DNA of 64,000 nt from Massilia aurea (GCF_024753205.1 NZ_JANUGZ010000003.1:496001-560000); one strand, 5' to 3'. Positions 43,681 to 52,652 are shown, numbered from the stretch's first letter. Numbers and translations: made by a program. Notes: generated by a model not told the origin, from the letters alone.

Positions 43681-45093
43681 TCAGGCCAACGGCTGCGCTG
43701 TCTGCTCTTCGTGCACGCCGCGCACCCGCTCGCGCACCAGGTGAATATGGCTGCGCAGGCGATACAGCTCGTCCGCATAGGCGAGCGGCACCGAAATGTG
43801 ATTGACGCGGTCTTCCAGTCCATCCAGCCGGCCCAGCAACTCCTTGCGCACGGCCTCGGTGGCATCGGCCCCGCTCTCCTCCAGCGATTGCTCGATGGCG
43901 CGCAGTTCTCCGTACCAGCGGTACACGCGCGAGCGCACACGCCAGACGTAAATCGGCGGCACGATCTTGGACAGCGGAATCAACAGCGCCGTCAGCGCCA
44001 CCACCACGACCCACAGCCGCTCGGCCAGGTTGGCCAGCCAGAACCGCATATAGCGCTGCATGAACGGCGGGCCGTCGCGGTAATAGCGCGCCGCTTCGGG
44101 TGCCACCGGTATCTCGGTGTACTTCGGCGACGGGAACTGGCCCTGCTGCTGGAACCAGCCGGCGCCGCCGTGGATCTCGGTCGCCGCCTTGACCAGCAGG
44201 CCCACCAGCGCCGGATGGATTTCCTCACGCGCGACGAGCGTGGCGGTCGGCGCGATCAGGTGGTAATCCTGGTTCGGGATATTGCGCCCCAGGTCGACGA
44301 TCCCGCGCGGCAGCACCACGTGCGTCAAAAATGGCAGGCGCCGCGTATAGGCCTCGGCCTGTGAAAAATCGAACAGGCGAATACCCGGCGTTTGCAGCAG
44401 CATCTGGATCAGCGGCGCCTCGGGCGCCGAGCTGAACACGAGGCCGTCGATGCGCCCGGCCAGCAATTCGACCGTGGCCGGCGTGTTGGCGAGGTCGCTG
44501 ATCGTCAATGCGCCCGGCACGATATTGTTGGCGTCGAGCAACTGGCGCACCAGGCGCGGCACGCCCGTACCTTCCGGCCCCAGATTGATGCGCTTGCCAC
44601 GCAGATCGGGCAGGCGCGTGACCTTCGCTTCGTCGCGCACGAACAGCCACACCGGTTCGGTAAACAGGCTGCCCAGCGAGACCAGGCCGCGCCGCTCGAC
44701 GCTGTCGGCGTTGCCAACCTTGTCGTCGGTCGAGCCGCTTTGGACGAACGCGACGTCGGCCTGCCCGGCCAGCAATTTTTGCAGATTGTCCTGCGAGCCG
44801 AGCGTGCTCTGCAGCGTGACCTTGATATCGTCACGCGCCAGCACGCTGGCGTATTGCTTGCCAAATTGTTCGTAGGCGGAATTTTCCTGGCCCGTGGCCA
44901 GCCGGAGCGTGCGTGGCGGCGCCGGATCGACCCACCAGTAGGCGAGCACGACGGCCGCCGCGACCATCAGGATCGTCGGGCCGGTGGCCACCACCAGGTC
45001 GCGCAGCGAGACGATGCTGAAGTTCTGCAGGCGGGCGCGCAGCCCCTTGACCGGCGCGCCCGGAAGATCCTGCCCTGGCCTCAACGCACGCAC
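43681..45093 (-). CDS. TAXI-type solute-binding protein tethered to the membrane
   Basis: 470 residues from GTG 45093; a TTG at 45084, overlapping the upstream stop as TTGA, is an alternative. A membrane helix at about 38-55 is followed by a TAXI-family TRAP solute-binding domain: RLATGQENSAYEQFGKQYAS, VAFVQSGSTDD, LRGKRINLGPEGTGVPRLV and DGLVFSSAPEAPLIQ. A second membrane helix (about 360-380) and a cytoplasmic helical tail of about 90 residues (IEQSLEESGADATEAVRKEL) follow. Ordinary TAXI proteins are free periplasmic binders working with a fused DctQM permease; no permease gene is here, so a sensing or scaffolding role is possible. It overlaps the preceding PBP-like gene by 13 bp. Confidence 0.85.
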   Translation of the reverse strand: MRALRPGQDLPGAPVKGLRARLQNFSIVSLRDLVVATGPTILMVAAAVVLAYWWVDPAPPRTLRLATGQENSAYEQFGKQYASVLARDDIKVTLQSTLGSQDNLQKLLAGQADVAFVQSGSTDDKVGNADSVERRGLVSLGSLFTEPVWLFVRDEAKVTRLPDLRGKRINLGPEGTGVPRLVRQLLDANNIVPGALTISDLANTPATVELLAGRIDGLVFSSAPEAPLIQMLLQTPGIRLFDFSQAEAYTRRLPFLTHVVLPRGIVDLGRNIPNQDYHLIAPTATLVAREEIHPALVGLLVKAATEIHGGAGWFQQQGQFPSPKYTEIPVAPEAARYYRDGPPFMQRYMRFWLANLAERLWVVVVALTALLIPLSKIVPPIYVWRVRSRVYRWYGELRAIEQSLEESGADATEAVRKELLGRLDGLEDRVNHISVPLAYADELYRLRSHIHLVRERVRGVHEEQTAQPLA

Positions 45094-48000
45094 TGCCGCG
45101 GCGCGGCGGCGACGGCCTGGCCGGGCACGGGCGCCGGCGCGGCTGGCGGCTCGATCATCGGCATCAGGCTCGGCGCCAGCGTGACGAGCAGCTGCACCGG
45201 CAGCGCGCTGGTGAAGTCATAGTTCTCGGACTGCGGCCCGTGCACATACGCCGTCATGCTGCCGTAGAAGCGTTCACCGATGTTGAACACGAACGTCGCC
45301 GAGCGGTTCACGTAGCGCGACTCGATCAGGCGGCCGCCACGGGCATACACATCGAAGCGCTGGTCGCCGGTACCGGTCTTGCCGCCCACGGCGATGATGC
45401 TGCCGTCCGATTGCGCGAAGGCGGTCTTGACGCGCTTGGCGGTACCGTCCGAGACGACGCCCTGGATGGCGTCGGCCACGGCGCGCGCGACTTCGGGCGC
45501 CAGCACTTGTTCCTTGCCGCCGCCCTTGTTACGGCGCACGAGCGTTTCGTACGGCGTGGCCTTGGCAAAGTGCAGCGAATCGATGCGCTCGATCGGTTTG
45601 CGCACGCCGCCATTGACGATGATGCCCATCATCTCGGCCAGCGCGGCCGGCCGGTCAGCCGAAGCGCCCAGCGTGGTCGCGTACGACGGCACGAGCGAGT
45701 CGAACGGGTAGCCCATCTTCTTCCACTGTGCGTGGATCTTCAGGAACGCTTCCACTTCGAGCAGGCCAGCGATGCGGTTGTCCTGTGCGTGCTTGCGGTG
45801 CGTCTTGAACAGCCATTGGTAGACTTCCTGGCGCTCCTTGACGCTGGCGGCCGTCACTTCGGACCAGGTCGCTTTTGGATGCGTGCGCAGATAGCTCACC
45901 AGCCACAGTTCGAGCGGGTGCACCGACGCCACGTAGCCGCGGTCGGCCAGCGACATATTGCGGACATCGTAGGTCTCGTACAGTTTCGGGATGCGGTCGG
46001 GATCGATCTCGTTGCTGGCCGGGACCGAGGCATCGATGAACGCACCAAACTGCGCCAGCGTGGCATTCGGCACCACGGTGCGGTGGGCCGCAGCGAGCTT
46101 GGAGGCCAGCGGGCGCACGCCGGAGAACAGCAGCGTCTCGACTTCTTGCGGCGTCTTGCCCTTGTACTTGTTCCAGAACTTGGCCATGAAGACCTTGCCT
46201 TCGTTGTCGGCAAAGCGCGCCAGATAGGCGGCGCGGCGCGGATCGTCAGCGTCGGCCAGCAGTTGCGCGGACGAACCCGGCAACTGGAACATGTAGTAGC
46301 GCACGACGTCGCGCATCATGCGCACGAACACGAGGTTGGTCGAGCTGCGCAGCGCCTGGTTCACGTCCATGATGCGGCTGTCGTCGAGCTTGCTGAAGTT
46401 GCCGAACGTGTGCACGCCGCCGCCGGTAAAGAAGCGCTCGCCCGGGTTGGCCGAGTACTTGCGCGCCATGGCGGCGTCGAGCATCGGCTTGAGGCTGCGG
46501 TCGGCGCCGTCAGGCAATGTGCGGAAGTAGTCGAGGCCCCACTGCGACATGCGGTCTTTCGCATCGACTTCGACGCCCATCAGGCCGATCTTGTCCATCG
46601 CGCCAAAGCGCTTGTGCAGCTGGTCGACGATGTCGAGGTACGTCACCAGCGTGCGCAGCTTGGCCGTTGAACCCAGGTCGAGCTTGGCACCTTCGTTGAT
46701 GTCCAGTGGCTGGTCGTAGTTGTCGGTCTGCACGCGCAGGTAGTTGACGTGCTCGCCGCGCTCCATCAGCGTGAAGCTGTAGACCACTTGCGCCGGGTCG
46801 CCGTTGCCGAGCATGCCCTTGCCGGTCAGGCCGGCTTCTTTCGCGTGTTCGGCGTCGGACAGCTTGCGCAGCGCAGTCGTGACGGCTTGCTGGGCATTGC
46901 CATCAAGGGTCGAGACCACCGACAGATCGAGGCGGTCGACGTTGTACAGACGCGCGTCGCCGATCAGGTAACCCACGTGATTGCGCACCGCATTGGCTGC
47001 CTTGCGCGAGACGAACGCGTCCGCCGGTGGTGGCGCCACGCCGGTGTGCAGCGCCGGTTTCAGGTTGGCGCTCAGGGCCGCGTCGCGCAGTTGCGGCGAA
47101 ATCACGCCCTGCTGCGTCAGCACGCGCAGGTGGCTGTTGGTCAGGGTTTCCAGGTCGCTCTCGCCGGCGCCCAGGTAATACGCCGGGCGGCGCTGGGCGA
47201 TCATCAGCGACAGCGCCTCCTTGTAGGCCATCACGGCTTCCGGACTCGTCATCGGGCCCTTGAGCATCGCGTTGACCTTGGCGAAATCGCGGCCGTACCA
47301 GACCCACATGCCGTCGCCGATCCCGTTGACTTCGCCGTAACCCGGCTTGGCCGACAGCGGCACCGTGTTCAGGTAGTCGAGCACGACCTGGCGGCGCGAG
47401 CCCGTGGTGTCTTCGCCGTCCTGGTAGGCGCGCAGCGTGGCCGAGGCCATCTGGATGATCTTGTCGGTCAGCGAGCCGGTGCGGCCCTCGGCCGAGTGCC
47501 GGTATTTTTCGATCTGCGTGGCCAGCGTGCTGCCGCCGGCCACGCGGCCGTCGCCGCCCAGGCCGACACTGGCCAGCGTCTTGTCGAACACGGCTTTGGA
47601 GAAGCGGTCCCATTCGACGGCCGGATTGCGGCGCGGGTGGCTCGCGTCGAGCAGTTCGCGGTTTTCGATGAACAGCAGGCTTTGCACCAGCAGCGACGGC
47701 GCGGCGTCGAATTTATCGTAGTAGCGCTCGGGGAAGCGCGACGTGAACAGGGGCTGGGCGCGGCAATCGAGGATCTCGAGGCCGACCTTGGTTTTCTCGT
47801 GGTAGGTGGCGTACAGGCCGAGATCGGCCATCTTGACCATCTGCGGCGAGATACGCGCCTGCGACGCGATCGCGTAATCGCGCGTCTGCAGGCGTTCGAG
47901 GTATTTCGGCAGGCCGGCGTAACCGAGGCGGGTGTCGTACGGGCTGGCGGCCGGGAAACGGATCGAATCGCTCGGGCCATTGGCCATGCGGAACGTGAGT

Positions 48001-48407
48001 TCGCTCGCCATGTCGGCGAAGATTTTCGACTGCAGGCGCGAGGTGCGGGTTTCCATCACGGCCCAGGCGGCGGCCGCCGCGACCAGCAGCAAGCCGATCA
48101 GGGCGAGCCAGAGCTTCCAGCGGCGCTTGCGCGGCGCTGGCGGCGATCCATCCGGCCCGCCGGACGGGTCGCCCGGCCCGCCGCCGCCATGACCGTTGTC
48201 GGCCAGGTGCGGGAAGGCATCGTGCAGGGGAACGTCACCCGCCGAATCCGGCATGGACGGGGACGCAGACGCCCCCGACGCTGCAGCACCGGCTGCGGCG
48301 ACGACTGGCGCAGCAACTGCGCCGTCCATGGTCGGTTCGCTCCGCGAGGTGGCGGCGCGCTTGCCGAATACATTGTTTGGTCGCACGAGGCGACGAATAC
48401 TTTCCAT
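45081..48407 (-). CDS. Bifunctional penicillin-binding protein-like (GT51 plus transpeptidase)
   Basis: 1108 residues, much longer than PBP1a. A cytoplasmic Ala/Gly/Pro-rich tail (1-95) precedes a membrane helix at about 98-117. The GT51 part has Glu248 in FIENREL and GGSTLATQ (291-298), but the usual RKxxE motif reads DKIIQM, with Gln319 in place of the second catalytic glutamate. The transpeptidase part has Ser580-x-x-Lys583 (LGSTAKLRT), Ser689-x-Asn691 (SSTN) and GGKTGTGD near residue 1010, all intact. A large insert lies between the SxN and KTG motifs. It should act in peptidoglycan synthesis in the periplasm; polymerase activity is doubtful. The stop overlaps the TAXI-type gene, so the two are co-translated. 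Confidence 0.9.
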   Translation of the reverse strand: MESIRRLVRPNNVFGKRAATSRSEPTMDGAVAAPVVAAAGAAASGASASPSMPDSAGDVPLHDAFPHLADNGHGGGGPGDPSGGPDGSPPAPRKRRWKLWLALIGLLLVAAAAAWAVMETRTSRLQSKIFADMASELTFRMANGPSDSIRFPAASPYDTRLGYAGLPKYLERLQTRDYAIASQARISPQMVKMADLGLYATYHEKTKVGLEILDCRAQPLFTSRFPERYYDKFDAAPSLLVQSLLFIENRELLDASHPRRNPAVEWDRFSKAVFDKTLASVGLGGDGRVAGGSTLATQIEKYRHSAEGRTGSLTDKIIQMASATLRAYQDGEDTTGSRRQVVLDYLNTVPLSAKPGYGEVNGIGDGMWVWYGRDFAKVNAMLKGPMTSPEAVMAYKEALSLMIAQRRPAYYLGAGESDLETLTNSHLRVLTQQGVISPQLRDAALSANLKPALHTGVAPPPADAFVSRKAANAVRNHVGYLIGDARLYNVDRLDLSVVSTLDGNAQQAVTTALRKLSDAEHAKEAGLTGKGMLGNGDPAQVVYSFTLMERGEHVNYLRVQTDNYDQPLDINEGAKLDLGSTAKLRTLVTYLDIVDQLHKRFGAMDKIGLMGVEVDAKDRMSQWGLDYFRTLPDGADRSLKPMLDAAMARKYSANPGERFFTGGGVHTFGNFSKLDDSRIMDVNQALRSSTNLVFVRMMRDVVRYYMFQLPGSSAQLLADADDPRRAAYLARFADNEGKVFMAKFWNKYKGKTPQEVETLLFSGVRPLASKLAAAHRTVVPNATLAQFGAFIDASVPASNEIDPDRIPKLYETYDVRNMSLADRGYVASVHPLELWLVSYLRTHPKATWSEVTAASVKERQEVYQWLFKTHRKHAQDNRIAGLLEVEAFLKIHAQWKKMGYPFDSLVPSYATTLGASADRPAALAEMMGIIVNGGVRKPIERIDSLHFAKATPYETLVRRNKGGGKEQVLAPEVARAVADAIQGVVSDGTAKRVKTAFAQSDGSIIAVGGKTGTGDQRFDVYARGGRLIESRYVNRSATFVFNIGERFYGSMTAYVHGPQSENYDFTSALPVQLLVTLAPSLMPMIEPPAAPAPVPGQAVAAAPRQCVR

Positions 48408-48779
48408 GATGGCTTAACCGGTCCGAATCAAAACGCTTGCAACCCCCGCCAACCTGCTCGCCATCTATTGCTGCCGGTCCGTTCGAGTGATTGTGGTGTC
48501 TGTTAGTTCACAAATTTCAGCAGTGCAATCCCACTCCAGATTGCCCCGTCCATAGGTAATATTCCACCACATCAATAAGATAGACGCGAGATACCGTTTA
48601 ACAAATCGGCCTATACCGGAATATTTTCGCAAAAAAACAACGGGTTGGTTAAATAGCATGACCGCAAGCGATGCCCGTGCGTCACGACTGTTGGCAGCAA
48701 CGCATCAAGCGCCGTATGCACGGTCGACGCTGGCAGTTAACGCGCCCGACACGGTGCCGGTGCACCGCGCACCACTGAT
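48408..48779. other. Intergenic region upstream of the PBP-like gene
   Basis: 372 bp, somewhat A+T rich around 48480-48660. A 64-codon minus-strand frame at 48465-48659 has no recognisable product and no good ribosome binding site. I see no gene, terminator or clear promoter. Confidence 0.55.
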
Positions 48780-49658
48780 TTAAATGGACGCGCCAGCGCC
48801 GGGATGTGCTGAAAGCTGCTGCGCACGCAGCTCCACCAGTGCCTGCAGGCAGTAGTACTGGAACCAGAGCCCGGCAAACAAAAACAGCATGATGTACAGC
48901 CACAGCGACACGAGCGCCAGCACCGGGAACAGCACGACCGAGATCACCGCCCCGCCCATCCAGGCAATCCCGGGCAGCGCGCCGGCCAGGCCCGAAACCA
49001 GGCCGATCGTCAGCAGCGCCGGACGGCAGGTGCGCATCAGCACCTGGCGCTCGGCCCCGCTGGCGTGCGCGGCCAGCGCGTCGTAGCTCATCACCCGCGA
49101 CGTGACCCAGGCCCACAGCCCGGCCTGCACCAGCCAGGCCAGCGGCGGTATGGCATACAACGGCAGCGTGAAGAGCCACAGCAGCGCGAACACGGCCGTA
49201 CTACCGACGTTGATGGCCAGGCTGCCGACGAACGAGCCGCCCTCCTTTTTCTCGAGCGCAGGGAAGTGACGGCCGCTCACGTGGCGCTCGATGGCCGGCA
49301 TCGCGACGATGCCCATGAACAGCAGGCTCGAGGCAATCATCAGGGGGAGCAGCAAGGCAATCGCCAGCAGCGGCACGACCATCACCTTGAGCATGCCCAG
49401 GCCGACCATGCCCAGCATGCTGTTACTTGCATCGAAGCCGCCGTAGTCGGTAAACAGCCCGTGCAGCCAGTCGAGCAGCGGCTGCAGGCCCAGCCACATC
49501 GCCACGCCCCACAGCGAGAGCGACAGCAGCAGCGGGACCAGCGAGAGCAACAGCATGCGGCCACTGAACTGCGAGCGCAGCGCGCGCCGCCAGGCAAGCA
49601 GGACGCCCTTCATCGGGGCGGTCCTCGGAATCACGGTCGCGCTGTCGGCATGCGGCAT
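48780..49658 (-). CDS. EI24-domain inner-membrane protein
   Basis: 292 residues with about six to seven hydrophobic helices (for example MLLLSLVPLLLSLSLWGVAM, MVVPLLAIALLLPLMIASSL, VVLFPVLALVSLWLYIML). The pattern, including GVLLAWRRALRSQFSGR at the start and SYDALAAHASGAERQ between helices, fits the EI24/CysZ-like membrane family. CysZ members import sulfate, but many betaproteobacterial members are uncharacterised, so no substrate is assigned. TGGAG precedes ATG 49658; ATG 49613 is an alternative start. Divergent from the FKBP gene. Confidence 0.82.
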   Translation of the reverse strand: MPHADSATVIPRTAPMKGVLLAWRRALRSQFSGRMLLLSLVPLLLSLSLWGVAMWLGLQPLLDWLHGLFTDYGGFDASNSMLGMVGLGMLKVMVVPLLAIALLLPLMIASSLLFMGIVAMPAIERHVSGRHFPALEKKEGGSFVGSLAINVGSTAVFALLWLFTLPLYAIPPLAWLVQAGLWAWVTSRVMSYDALAAHASGAERQVLMRTCRPALLTIGLVSGLAGALPGIAWMGGAVISVVLFPVLALVSLWLYIMLFLFAGLWFQYYCLQALVELRAQQLSAHPGAGASI

Positions 49659-49799
49659 GGCTACTCCAGATGGGATGGTCGAGAGCGCATTCTACGGGAG
49701 CGCGCCGGGCTGCAACGGGGCGCACGGCTGGCCCGGACAATGGCGGTTTCCCGACCCATGCACTACAATCGTCGTTCAATCTGAACAACAAGGAAGACC

Positions 49800-50156
49800 A
49801 TGTCCACCATCACTACCGATTCTGGCCTGCAATACGAAGAACTCGTCACCGGCACCGGCGACGAAGCCAAGGCTGGCCAGCATGTCACCGTGCACTACAC
49901 CGGCTGGCTGCGCAACGACGACGGCAGCCTCGGCGCCAAATTCGATTCGAGCAAAGACCGTGGCGATCCGTTCGAGTTCGCACTCGGCGCCGGCCAGGTC
50001 ATCCGCGGCTGGGACGAAGGCGTGCAAGGCATGAAAATCGGCGGCTCGCGTCGCCTGACCATTCCTGCAGCCCTGGGCTATGGCGCGCGCGGCGCCGGCG
50101 GCGTCATTCCGCCAAACGCCACCCTGATCTTCGACGTCGACCTGCTGGCTGTCTAA
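49800..50156 (+). CDS. FKBP-type peptidyl-prolyl cis-trans isomerase
   Basis: 118 residues, a single cytoplasmic FKBP domain with no signal peptide. Typical motifs: VTVHYTGWL, FDSSKDRGDPFEFALGAGQV, IRGWDEGVQGMKIGGSRRL, IPAALGYGARGAGGVIPPNA and LIFDVDLL. It catalyses proline isomerisation during protein folding. AAGGAAG lies before ATG 49800 and a TACAAT about 30 bp upstream may be the -10 element. Confidence 0.95.
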   Translation: MSTITTDSGLQYEELVTGTGDEAKAGQHVTVHYTGWLRNDDGSLGAKFDSSKDRGDPFEFALGAGQVIRGWDEGVQGMKIGGSRRLTIPAALGYGARGAGGVIPPNATLIFDVDLLAV

Positions 50157-50173
50157 GCCGCAGCATCGCTTCA

Positions 50174-50208
50174 CTGCCATGCACCGCCTCTCGGGCGGCG
50201 TATGGCAG
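50174..50208. repeat. Long interrupted hairpin after the FKBP gene
   Basis: CTGCCAT-GC-ACCGCC / GGGCGGC-GT-ATGGCAG can fold into an interrupted hairpin but is not followed by T residues. It may mark the 3' end of the FKBP transcript or be a processing site. Confidence 0.4.
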
Positions 50209-50338
50209 GTACTGCACCGCATTTGAAGTTCCCCTCTAAAGTACGGCCGAATCTTCGGGTCGTCCCTGTCTCCTGCGCTAAGATGCCTGCCGCCTTGTCC
50301 AAGCGACAAGACTGCAACCCACCATCACAGGAGTTTCC

Positions 50339-50593
50339 ATGAGCGTCCAAGAACAATTCACCCAGGCCCAGCTCGATTCGAAGAATCTGTCGGAGCGTCC
50401 GGACAATATGACCTTGCTGAAGATCTATGCGCTGTACAAACAGGGTTCGAGCGGCGACGCGACCGGCGAGCGTCCGGGCATGACCGATTTCGTGGCACGC
50501 GCCAAGTTCGACGCCTGGGCCGGTCTGGCCGGCACGTCGCAAGAAGAAGCCCAGCAGCAATACATCGATCTGATCGAAGAGCTGAAAGGCTAA
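50339..50593 (+). CDS. Acyl-CoA-binding protein
   Basis: 84 residues, the normal size of this four-helix family. Shows KIYALYKQGSSGDATGERPG, then ARAKFDAWAGLAGTSQEEAQ and QYIDLIEEL, with the conserved Tyr/Lys residues that hold the CoA moiety. It buffers and carries long-chain acyl-CoA in the cytoplasm. CAGGAG precedes ATG 50339. Only 17 bp separate its stop from that of the convergent PHA-system gene, and phaZ lies a few kilobases away, so a link to acyl-CoA and polyester metabolism is plausible but unproven. Confidence 0.95.
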   Translation: MSVQEQFTQAQLDSKNLSERPDNMTLLKIYALYKQGSSGDATGERPGMTDFVARAKFDAWAGLAGTSQEEAQQQYIDLIEELKG

Positions 50594-50610
50594 TTCAACG
50601 AATCAATGTA

Positions 50611-50889
50611 CTAGGCGGTGAAGGTCTTGCGCATCTTCTCCGCCACCTTGGCCTCGATGGCCGGCGCGAAGGCGCCCATCAAGAATCCCAGGTTGATCCG
50701 CATCGCCGCCTGCTGGTCTTCCAGCGTCAATGCCCCCTCCACGCCACTGCGCTCAAAGCGCAGCACGTCGCCATCCCACTGGCATGCCAGTCCATATTCG
50801 GTCGCAATACGCTGCGCCACTTGCTCGGCCGCCGTGCGCGCCGCAGCCGGGCTCAGGGTGTGTTGCTGGACGATGCTGATTTCCGCCAT
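50611..50889 (-). CDS. Polyhydroxyalkanoic acid system family protein
   Basis: 92 residues from ATG 50889 (AAGGAA upstream; a longer frame is rejected because it lacks a ribosome binding site). Sequence MAEISIVQQHTLSPAAARTA, then WDGDVLRFERSGVEGALTL, and a C-terminus VAEKMRKTFTA match the small proteins annotated as PHA granule-region or polyhydroxyalkanoic acid system family. Role is poorly known; the name comes from linkage to PHA genes in other bacteria. Divergent from the M4-like gene. Confidence 0.85.
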   Translation of the reverse strand: MAEISIVQQHTLSPAAARTAAEQVAQRIATEYGLACQWDGDVLRFERSGVEGALTLEDQQAAMRINLGFLMGAFAPAIEAKVAEKMRKTFTA

Positions 50890-51066
50890 CGGGACATTCC
50901 TTCCTAAATATTGCGAACAATCCGCCATGATGCCAGTTGATGCGGTCGTATGCCAGAGTTCGCTAGAACTGATGCATTCGTGACGCCGCAATTGACGCGT
51001 CTCAAAGCGTGCCCGTCATGGCGGGCGACCATGAAAGCGAACGCCATCATGACGCGAGGAGCCTTC

Positions 51067-52458
51067 ATGGATATGCATCTCCAGCAACCGCACGAAGCGC
51101 CGCTTGACCCCGACCCGCCCGTCGATGCCGAGCCGCTGCCGCACGCCTTCGGCGCCCGCGTGCTGATGTGGAAGCAAGACCCGTCGGTCGGCGCCATCGG
51201 CACCCGCACGGCGTATCTACCGGGCGCCGTGCTGGCCGGCCCGTGCGACGCCCGCATCGCGCCCGGCGTGCCCGGCATCGAGCAGGTCGAACCGAATGCC
51301 GCCGGCGACTTCGTCACCCAGGCCGACACGCCCCAGTTCGACGCCGTGCACACCTTTGCCGTCGTGCGCCAGACCCTGACCATGTATCAGCGTGTACTGG
51401 CTGCGGCCGGCGTTGCCATGCCGCTGCCATGGCAATGGAACAGCAGCATCGACAGCAGCCCGCTGCGCGTCTTCCCGCACGGCCTGCCCGACATCATGAA
51501 CGCGTTCTACAGCCGCACCCAGGGCTGCCTGAAGTTTGGCGATTTCGTCCCCGCCGGTGGTGCCGGGCGGGTGTTCACCTGCCGCTCGTTCGATATCGTC
51601 TCGCACGAGACTGCCCACGCAATCCTCGACGGCATCAAGCCGCGCTGGCTGCAGGCCGACGCCCCGCCCCAGACGGGCGGCCTGCACGAATCGTTCGGCG
51701 ACCTCACTGCCGTGTTCCTCGCCTTGTCGCAGTTCGACCAGTGCGAAGCCCTCGTCGCCCAGACCAAGGCCAATCTGCACGACACCTCCTTCCTGACCGA
51801 CGTCGCCGAGCAGTTCGGGCTGGCGCTGGGCAACCGCAACGGCTTGCGCAATGCCGACAACGACCTGCGTCTGAGCCAGGTGGGCACCCAGGTGCACGCC
51901 ATCTCCCAGGTGTTTACGGGCGCCGTGTACGACGTGCTGGCCGACCTGTTTGCCCATGAGCGCAACCCCGAGCGCGAAGACGACGCCGCCGTGCTGCACC
52001 GGGTGGCGGCCTACCTGGGCGGTGTGCTGCTGCGCGCGCTGATCGGCGCGCCCGACTCGGCCGCCACGTTCGCCGACGTCGTCAACGGCATGCTGGTGGT
52101 GGTCGCGGCCGATGGCAAGCCCGCTGCGTATGGCGGCTTCATCCGCAACCAGTTCAGCCGGCGCGAAGTGGTCGAGACCGGCGCAGCGCCAGCCGGCACA
52201 ACCGAAGACGTGTACCTGCCCGGCGCGCCGCTGGCAGCCTGCGTGTGCGATGCCCCTGGCGCCCGGCAAGACCGGCACGCCTGCTGCGGCACCATGCAAT
52301 TGCCCGAATACAAAGACGCCGCCTGCGTCGCCCCCCGCTGGCCGAGCCAACCCGACCATGCCGGTCCGCTCGGCCTCAACGTGTCTACACTCCCTGCACT
52401 GCCCACACTGCCCACATCCCCGGCCGACCTGGAAGCCGACGCGTCGCTGCGCGCATAA
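51067..52458 (+). CDS. M4-like (gluzincin) metalloprotease homologue, no signal peptide
   Basis: 463 residues from ATG 51067, which has GAGGAG six bases upstream; an ATG at 50950 is less likely. The zinc site is readable: His180-Glu181-His184 in SHETAHAILDG, Glu208 with Asp212 in HESFGD (thermolysin NEAxSD position), and His277 in TQVHAISQVFTGAVYDVLAD, equivalent to the thermolysin catalytic histidine. So the M4 active site is complete. Unlike secreted M4 proteases there is no signal peptide or long propeptide. The C-terminus holds Cys392, 394, 406, 407 and 420, a possible extra metal or disulfide site, then a Pro/Leu tail. Substrate unknown. Confidence 0.8.
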   Translation: MDMHLQQPHEAPLDPDPPVDAEPLPHAFGARVLMWKQDPSVGAIGTRTAYLPGAVLAGPCDARIAPGVPGIEQVEPNAAGDFVTQADTPQFDAVHTFAVVRQTLTMYQRVLAAAGVAMPLPWQWNSSIDSSPLRVFPHGLPDIMNAFYSRTQGCLKFGDFVPAGGAGRVFTCRSFDIVSHETAHAILDGIKPRWLQADAPPQTGGLHESFGDLTAVFLALSQFDQCEALVAQTKANLHDTSFLTDVAEQFGLALGNRNGLRNADNDLRLSQVGTQVHAISQVFTGAVYDVLADLFAHERNPEREDDAAVLHRVAAYLGGVLLRALIGAPDSAATFADVVNGMLVVVAADGKPAAYGGFIRNQFSRREVVETGAAPAGTTEDVYLPGAPLAACVCDAPGARQDRHACCGTMQLPEYKDAACVAPRWPSQPDHAGPLGLNVSTLPALPTLPTSPADLEADASLRA

Positions 52459-52623
52459 GCATGCGCATGAGCGTCAGCACACGCACCGCCATCGGCGGCG
52501 ACGAATGGCAGAATCTGCTGGTACCCTTGCGCCAGGCTGGCTGACGCTGCACCCATGCGCGAACCGCACGCCCATGCGGTACCGCTCGTCATTTGCTTAT
52601 GTCCATTGTGTATATAAGCGAGT

Positions 52624-52652
52624 TTGTGAGAAAACCCGAATTGCCCTAAAAT
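52624..52652 (+). promoter_or_regulatory. Candidate sigma-70 promoter of fdxA
   Basis: TTGTGA (52624-52629), a 17-bp spacer and TAAAAT (52647-52652), about 75 bp before the ATG. Confidence 0.55.

Noticed and set aside
46749..48506. 585-codon plus-strand frame opposite the PBP-like gene
   Set aside because: No motif, Arg/Gln/His-rich; antisense shadow.
48465..48659. 64-codon minus-strand frame with a hydrophobic stretch
   Set aside because: No recognisable product or ribosome binding site; not enough to call a gene.
50174..50208. Intrinsic terminator after the FKBP gene
   Set aside because: Hairpin is strong but has no T-tract on either strand, so listed only as a repeat.
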